Notes under the pieces: generated by a model
Databases searched by the model: none
Told to the model about the DNA's origin: nothing
Seen by the model: only the letters and a program-made list of their open reading frames with translations
Position numbers and translations under genes: made by a program
Part shown: positions 58,038 to 64,000 of the stretch, piece after piece
Layout of the letters: the number at the start of each line of letters is the position of its first letter
Position numbering within the stretch: position 1 is the stretch's first letter
Assembly: GCA_028023455.1 (NCBI GenBank)
Contig: JAQFVV010000184.1
Span: forward strand, 2,170,001-2,234,000
Direction of reading: 5' to 3'
DNA length: 64,000 bases
From: Epiperipatus broadwayi
Lineage: Eukaryota; Onychophora; Udeonychophora; Euonychophora; Peripatidae

Positions 58038-58792
58038 GAATCACAACGAAAATAATTGCTCAACTATGAATTATAATCTGTGTCAAAATGGTTCTTTTGC
58101 AAAATGTAATTCGGTTGAAAAATCATTTTCATATCATACAAAAAGTAAAAAACCATCTAGAGATTCCTATTCAGCTAATGATTTCAGTGTGAATAATTTA
58201 TCAGATACCAGAGATGCATCAGATTGTATTCGAAATACTAAGAGTGCTGTGGCCGATGTGATTGAAGTAAAAAGACATCGAAAATGTATTTCACCACCTT
58301 TACTTCAAAATCCATCCCAAGCTATGGAATCTCAACTAAATGTTGTTAGTGCCCCTCCATCTAGGATGAATACTTTCTGGACTCATGATAACAGAGAAAG
58401 CAGTTCTAATGATATCATGAGAAATAAGCGAAAGAAAAGTTTAACAAAGCATCCAATTCATTCATCAATCATACCCAAATCAAAACCAATTTCAAAATCT
58501 AGTTCATATAAAGTGTGCAAACAAGATTCACGGTTAAACAATGTTAAAATTCCCAAAGCAAAATCTTCATCAGCATCAGTAAGGGGATCTAATATACCAG
58601 TTTTAAAAACAGGACATAATGATCAGAAAAGAAGTACCCATATGTTAAAGAAAAGTTTGACCAGTATTTCATCAAAAGATATCTGTGACTCTTCATATTA
58701 TTCAGAAGATCATTCTCAGAAATCCGTTTTTGAAGAATCAGAGCATAACTCTGAAGTGAATTTTTTGAATTCTAATAGATATTTAGATCCAG
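58038..58792 (+). CDS. Internal exon of a Ser/Lys-rich host protein with an SxIP-like motif
   Basis: A 755-bp open stretch preceded by a long T tract plus AG at 58036-58037 and ending at the donor CAG|GTGATT (boundary 58792). Both boundaries split a codon so that the exon is phase-symmetric (1 base, 251 codons, 1 base), which means it could be skipped without a frameshift. The ORF is open from the acceptor, so the Met at 58066 need not be a start. The protein is disordered-looking, rich in Ser, Lys, Asn. Basic clusters (MRNKRKKSLTKHPIHSS) precede VRGSNIPVLKTGH, where SNIP fits the SxIP signature used by microtubule plus-end proteins to bind EB1, in the right Ser/basic context. Codon use is less AT-biased than the flanks. 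I cannot name the gene. The acidic C-terminal part has SSYYSEDHSQKSVFEESEHN. Confidence 0.7.
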
Positions 58793-58910
58793 GTGATTCT
58801 GTATTTATATATTTATTTTTAAACTTTATTACTCTAAATAATATATATATATATTGAGATGGTTATGTCTCATGGCATACACAAAATAGTAGTGTATGTG
58901 CATATATGTA

Positions 58911-59683
58911 TAAATAAATTATTATTTTTTGGGTTAGACCGTGTGTTATTTTCCATTACATACTGATATTTCAACGAACTAGCATCCGCCATTGTCAAGG
59001 TTAACTTTTGAAAGAAATATCATTAGATCTCAAACAGTAACATGACTGAGTGCAAGATGAGAAATGAGATTCAACTTAAAGTAGTTCAGCATTCAAAATA
59101 TGAGGCTTATCAAAATGTTTATTTCCCTCAGTTTTTTCACCTATTAATTTTAAGTTAATATTAGAAGACAGAGATAAAATGAGAAGTTTCCACCTAGCTG
59201 GAATACATTGTGCTTCGTCAGCCCTATTTAAACCAGTAGGTCTCTTTAATATTTCAATTGACTCTCTCATGGTTCATTAGCAAGTATTTTTGCATTGTCA
59301 AAATCAGGTTTGTGAACAATTTCTAAAAAATGGGAAGTAAAAACTGATGTCTTAATTTTCTGATTAAAAGCATTTATATGTTCCTTCCTTCTGACATTTA
59401 TTCATCTATTAGACTGGCCTAGATAGCTTCTTGAGCACTGCAAACATAGAATTTCATAACTCACCTGGTGTTCCAAAAATACTCTGTCTTTAGGTTTGTG
59501 TAAAAAATCACCAATTTTCTTGCCAGTAGAAAAAGTTGTCTTTATATTAAAACTAGATAGTCTTCTACTAATCTTATCAGTAACTCCTTTAATATAAAGT
59601 AAAACCACTCTATTATAAGATGAATTGTCAATTCTATCCTCTTTTTTACCTTTAGCATCAATGCTATGTAAAGCCTTATATCT
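58911..59683 (-). mobile_element. Second PLE family, minus copy (3' part)
   Basis: Minus-strand fragment covering the end of the RT-to-endonuclease linker, GIY-YIG and 3' tail of a PLE different from the 12.8-20.3 kb family. It reads DAKGKKEDRIDNSSYN, VVLLYIKGVTDKISRRLSSF, FLHKPKDRVFLEHQVSYEIL, CLQCSRSYLGQSNR, then a TGA (59404-59402) and the continuation RESIEILKRPTGLNRADEAQ to a natural-looking end. It starts about 120 bp downstream of the host exon's donor, so lies in that gene's next intron. It forms the left arm of an inverted pair. Confidence 0.8.
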
Positions 59684-60340
59684 AGTTTTAATTCAAAGAC
59701 AACTTTTTTTACTGGCAAGAAAATTGGTGAGATTTTTTACACAAACCTAAAGACAGAGTATTTTTGGAACACCAGGGGGTTTATGAAATTCCATGTTTGC
59801 AGTGCTCAAGAAGCTATGTAGGCCAGTCTAATAGATGAATAAATGTCAGAATTAAGGAACATATAAATGCTTTTAATCAGAAAATTAAGACATCAGTTTT
59901 TACTTCCCATTTTTTAAAAATTGGTCACAAACCTGATTTTGACAATGCAAAAATACTTGCTAATTTGAAAAGGTATGATTTAAGAACCATGAGAGAGTCA
60001 ATTGAAATATTAAAGAGACCTACTGGTTTAAATAGGGCTGATGAAGCACAATGTATTCCAGCTATGTGGAAACTTCTCATTTTATCTCTGTCTTCTAATA
60101 TTAACTTAAAATTAATAGGTGAAAAAACTGAGGGAAATAAACATTTTGATAAGCCTCATATTTTGAATGCTGAACTACTTCAAGTTGAATCTCATTTCTC
60201 ATCTTGCACTCAGTCATGTTACTGATCTAATAATTTTTCTTTCAAAAGTTAACCTTGACAATGGTGGATGCTAGTTCGTTGAAATATCAGTATGTAATGG
60301 AAAATAACACATGGTTTAACCCAAAAAATAATTTATCTAT
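59684..60340 (+). mobile_element. Second PLE family, plus copy (3' part), inverted partner
   Basis: Head-to-head with the minus copy, meeting near 59683. It reads ISRRL-less start, FLHKPKDRVFLEHQGVYEIP, CLQCSRSYVGQSNR, TGA (59836-59838), then INVRIKEHINAFNQKIKTSV and, from 59965, the open tail RESIEILKRPTGLNRADEAQ. GVYEIPC..C...YVGQ..R is the GIY-YIG signature of EN-type PLEs. Both copies share the same in-frame TGA where related elements have an Arg codon, and both end in the same terminal sequence (GATGCTAGTTCGTTGAAATA ... AACCCAAAAAATAATTTAT). Confidence 0.8.
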
Positions 60341-60712
60341 ATCATACAACCATAAAAACATTAAATATAAAAATATATATATCATTAAAAAATAGTCAAC
60401 ACTTAAACAATCCCAATATGAATAACAATTAACAATATCAAAGTGTTGTCAAGGCAATATTCTTTTAACAAGGTGGAATCATATCTTTATTATTGGTCTA
60501 ATATATTTATATAGACACTAAAGTTAGCAACTTGATCACAGATATTGAAATTATTGATACAAAAAAGTTTAAATAGACTTCTTTAAACAGGTAAATATAA
60601 TCTATTCTGAATGTAAATAATAGTCAATTATAACATTACAAGCTGCAATTATAAATTTCAAATTGCTCCCAAAGTATTCTTTCTACTTTTCCTTTCAACT
60701 TTATATATATAT
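60341..60712. other. No gene seen
   Basis: AT-rich intronic or intergenic DNA between the PLE pair and the long-LTR element; it ends in a (TA)n run at the LTR border. Confidence 0.5.
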
Positions 60713-62852
60713 TATAACGATCCAAACGAAGTGGGAGATCGCATCGCACCGCACTACCAAAGGGCGCCATCTAGGCATTTGAGCCTAGAAAAATTTATAA
60801 AGTAGGCAGATACGCGCTGTTAGGATTCCACTTTATTTACATATTTAGATCGTTAGCCCATTGTCACTAGCTCAGCGGAGACGCAGAGATAAAAATCTAT
60901 AAATTTTATATCTTAAATATAAAAGAATAAAATAATAAAAGCCACTGCCAGAAATTAACACAGAAAAATATTTATTTACGCACATATAAAATCATTCTAA
61001 ATTCGAGGAATAAGTTTAACATTTAGATTTTTATCTTAATTTTTAATTTTACATTTAAAATAGCTTGCTATAATGTTTAATATTTTATTTAGAGGGTCGA
61101 GTATGAATGGACTACATAGGTCTGCATTTGAAAGGAAAATATTCTTCCCTGATTTAACCTTAGGCAACAAATTTCGCAATCAACTGGCGCCAATCCATCT
61201 GATACATTCATGTATTCAATGTAGCATGATACGACAACACAAAATACTATATTGTCAGGAATGTACATCTGAACAATAAGTAGAAATAGAGAAGACATTG
61301 ACTCTCCACCAACAGGAATGTGACATCTGTGGGCAAGTAGATCAATAAACTAAAAACTCCATAGGAATGGACTGCGGTCTTCTGCCGACTTACAAACCCA
61401 TCCATAGGCAAACAGAGGGTGTGTGGCGTATATCTATAATCCTGCCCGTAGCGGATCTCATACTACATCTACTAATTACACAAATATATCCAATCCATTG
61501 AACCAATTCAACTACGAAATGAATAACCTAAGATTACCCTCCCTTAATACAACTTTACAAAACTATATAGCCATTCGCGCCCGACTTAATTTTAACATTT
61601 ATATACGTTCGCACAGATTTATTTAAAAATGTTGGGTATAGATCGATTACACAGATTCCACGGTCAAAAACATTTCAAAATAAACATAAACGATCAAAAT
61701 ACAAAATTATTGATACCGACAATCGCAGAGGGAAACTTATAAGTAACCCAATAGTATTCACCATAAGATACTTGCGTTGTCACCAATAACTTAAAAGACA
61801 TCCGAATAAATACATTTTAGATACTCACCCTACAGGTATCATTATTTATCGAATGTCTATATATTTTGATCAAATATGAAAACCAAAATCTAATTAACCG
61901 CAAACGAATCCATGCAAGCGTCTATAGACAACTTAAATGTAATGCATTTAATAATTTCTACAATAAAATATTACTACACATAAAAAATATTAAAAGGGAA
62001 ATGATTCTTTTCACAATCGGGAAAGATATAAAATTAACCATTATTAATTTGATTTAAAACTTACAAAAAGTCAGATAAGAGTCCATTTTAAATAAGTCGG
62101 CTTGTTTATTAATTTGTTCAACTTGACGAAAGTTCTTGATTATTTAAAAAAAATTTTTAAGTTCATTGTTAACAGCTTACGGAAGAAGAGTCCAGGTTCT
62201 TGTTTTTCCACGGAGTCCTTGTTTGAAACCCGGTCAGATGTTCCGGAGGTAGCATTAGCTGGTTCCTTTCGGTATCACAATCAGTTCATTTTTTAAAATA
62301 GAGAGAGAGTGTGTGATATTGCGTCTCTATCACCACTCTCAAAACAAACAGCTGGAACTGCCCAATACTCAATATTTCTCCTTTTTATATTATCCACACG
62401 GATTCAAACAACAAAACGTCACTAATCTGTTTTTTCGTTATGGTCCGGGCCAAGGCTTAGTGCTTCCATTTGTCAAGCTAAAATCTCTTTCTTCTCTTAT
62501 CTAACTTTCCATCTGACTTTTTAATTAAACAGCTTTTAGATAATTAATAAACAATCATTTCCATTTATAGATTACAGGAATTAATTAATACCTGTTTTTA
62601 TTTTAACTTACGTTATTTTTTTATTAAAATATTTTTATATTTCAATCTTGTATTTTTTTATTAAAAAAAATACGTTCAAATACTTTTTTTTTTTTTGTTT
62701 ATGAAAAAAATATTTTTAAAGTTTAACATCTGTGCGAATGTATACACGTTTAACAATGTTTTAATTTTAGCGTTTAGTTTTTTTACTTTTATTTGCGAAC
62801 TTTTAAGTTTTTATTTTAAATTAATGTAACGACATATTTATATATCGTTACA
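60713..62852 (-). repeat. 3' LTR (minus orientation) of a second long-LTR element
   Basis: 2,140 bp. Ends read TATAACGATCC (mutated from TGTAACGATCC) and TATCGTTACA. Homologous to 63446-end and to the solo LTR at 29042-30949. Less AT-rich segments at 61090-61600 and 62180-62460 contain short ORFs in both strands, none with a recognisable domain. A 28-bp palindrome of the terminal sequence (TGTAACG ... CGTTACA) lies at 62825-62852. Confidence 0.8.
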
Positions 62853-63445
62853 TATCAGTAAACTTCCTCAAAAAACAAAAAACATTAAAAAAAAAAAAAA
62901 AGAATTTACTTAGTGTTAGTAATTACGTTATACAAATTTGTTATATATGAAATTTCAAAAGGACAAAACTTTTTTTTTTTTAAAAGACAAAACAGTAATT
63001 ACAAATATAATGATAAAAAAAAAGTTGACTGATGATTCCTTACTACCAGCTAAATTTCTGCCCCCTCCCTTCCAAGTTTCATTTCTTCTACCTTTAACTA
63101 TTACTTAGGCAAGTTGAACGATTAGATTTTAATTTAACAAGACTTTTTTTTTAAAAAAAAAAAAAATATGATTTATAATTATTATTACGTTTTATTTATT
63201 ACTTTTTATTCCTCGTATTTCTCTTTACATATGCGCAATTTTTCTTACTGGCAGCACTTTTTACACAAAATTCATAACTTTATATAATACAAACAATATA
63301 TTCTGATTTCAGAAAAAAATATTACGGGCTTCATTTATTTTTAACATTCTCAGGGCACTCGTGTTTATTCAAGATAGGAAATTTCAGCATCAATTCCCCT
63401 TCTCAGGGTCAATCTCTGAGGTAAGGCCACACTTGGGACGCCAAT
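62853..63445 (-). mobile_element. Internal region (593 bp) of the second long-LTR element
   Basis: The only sequence between the two LTRs. It has no ORF of note, consists largely of A/T runs, and carries a pyrimidine run CCCCTCCCTTCC at about 63062-63073 (a purine tract on the minus strand) which is a possible but displaced polypurine tract. With no coding sequence the element would depend on another element's proteins. Confidence 0.65.
63427..63444 (-). promoter_or_regulatory. Primer-binding site of the second long-LTR element
   Basis: On the minus strand, TTGGCGTCCCAAGTGTGG starts one base after the LTR's terminal TTACA. The TTGGCG(T/C)CC form is a widespread primer-binding site type in Gypsy-like elements. 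It fixes the element's orientation as minus. Confidence 0.7.
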
Positions 63446-64000
63446 TGTAACGATCCAAACCAAGTGGGAGATCGCATCGCACCGCACCGCACTACCAAAG
63501 GGCGCCATCTAGGCATTTGAACCTAGAAAAATTTATAAAGTAGGCAGATACGTAAGTCAAAAAAAAAAAAATTTTTTTTTTTTCCTTTTAAATTTTGCAT
63601 CCGGTCGTTAGCCCATGTCACTAGCTCAGTGGAATAGCAGAGATTAAATAATATAAGATCTTATCTAATTAGATTTCAACATTAAAAAATAAATAAAATA
63701 AGCCACTGCCAGTAATTAACATACAAACATTTATTTATGCACATATATATAAGATTTAAAATTATTTTAGTATTAGTTTTACATTTTAACATTTAACATT
63801 ATTTTTAACTTTGATTTTTGACTTTAATTTACCTTTAATTACTATTATATTCTAATTTTACATTTTAATTAAGTTCGCACAGATGGGATTATAAAAGCTT
63901 GTTTATAATAAGTTGCTATAGATCGGTTACATAGATTACACGGTTAAAAACATTCCAAAGTAAACATAAACGATCAAAATATAAAATTATTGATTACTGA
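63446..64000 (-). repeat. 5' LTR (minus orientation), cut by the window end
   Basis: Starts TGTAACGATCC on the plus strand and matches 60713 onward (GTGGGAGATCGCATCGCACC, GGGCGCCATCTAGGCATTTG, GTAGGCAGATACG). It includes a small duplication (GCACCGCACCGCAC versus GCACCGCAC). From about 63870 it matches the part found near 61605 in the other LTR, so about 0.8 kb is shorter here by deletion. It continues past 64000. Confidence 0.8.

Noticed and set aside
1-64000. CRISPR array, rRNA, prokaryotic operon or integrated virus
   Set aside because: None of the repeat spacing, conserved RNA sequence, gene density or viral gene sets is visible; LTR elements here lack any envelope-like ORF.

Overview
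This is a strongly AT-rich window of an animal nuclear genome. The evidence is spliced, intron-bearing coding signals and a repeat complement of GIY-YIG Penelope-like elements (PLEs), CR1-like LINEs with PHD and esterase domains, GTF2IRD2- and ZMYM1-like hAT transposons, Gypsy-type and long-LTR retrotransposons, and many foldback repeats. The mix suggests an invertebrate, but I cannot name the species. No bacterial-style gene layout, rRNA or CRISPR array is present.

Host genes are sparse. A likely first coding exon lies on the minus strand (5679-5744, 22 codons, good splice donor, in-frame stop just before the ATG), with CCAAT/E-box sites about 400-450 bp upstream. A large symmetric-phase plus-strand exon (58038-58792) encodes part of a Ser/Lys-rich protein with an SxIP-like motif. 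A short candidate first exon begins at 55164. The rest is intron or intergenic DNA filled with mobile elements.

Layout: 0.2-3 kb holds a decayed ZMYM1/DUF4371-like hAT and a decayed LINE in opposite orientations. 7-10 kb holds a cluster of a short dispersed repeat (called family B here) whose best copy, at 56.56 kb, carries a hammerhead-ribozyme-like fold. 12.2-12.6 kb is a LINE RT remnant. 12.8-20.3 kb is a PLE cluster: one 5'- and 3'-truncated minus copy, one internally deleted plus copy head-to-head with it, and one nearly full-length plus copy between ~0.7 kb pseudo-LTRs. 21.3-24.2 kb is a hAT element with an 8-bp target duplication, carrying a nested foldback and a 116-bp MITE. 25.4-26.4 kb has LINE fragments. 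29.0-30.9 kb is a solo long LTR. 33.2-33.9 kb is a Gypsy 3' end plus LTR. 37.3-41.8 kb is a minus-strand CR1-like LINE (PHD, SGNH esterase, APE, RT, zinc finger). 43.6-51.1 kb is an intact but non-autonomous LTR element with ~2.6-kb LTRs, PBS, PPT, one gag-like ORF and a 4-bp target duplication. 53.5-54.3 kb is a second 3' fragment of the CR1-like LINE. 58.9-60.3 kb is an inverted pair of a second PLE family. 60.7-64.0 kb is a minus-oriented long-LTR element with only ~0.6 kb of internal sequence, running off the window.

The most notable points are: two unrelated-looking non-autonomous LTR families whose LTRs outweigh their internal regions; an LTR pair that is nearly identical except for one ~110-bp diverged block; a hammerhead-like fold in a dispersed short repeat with a stem II pair that covaries between copies; and a hidden 22-codon first exon too short for normal ORF calling.
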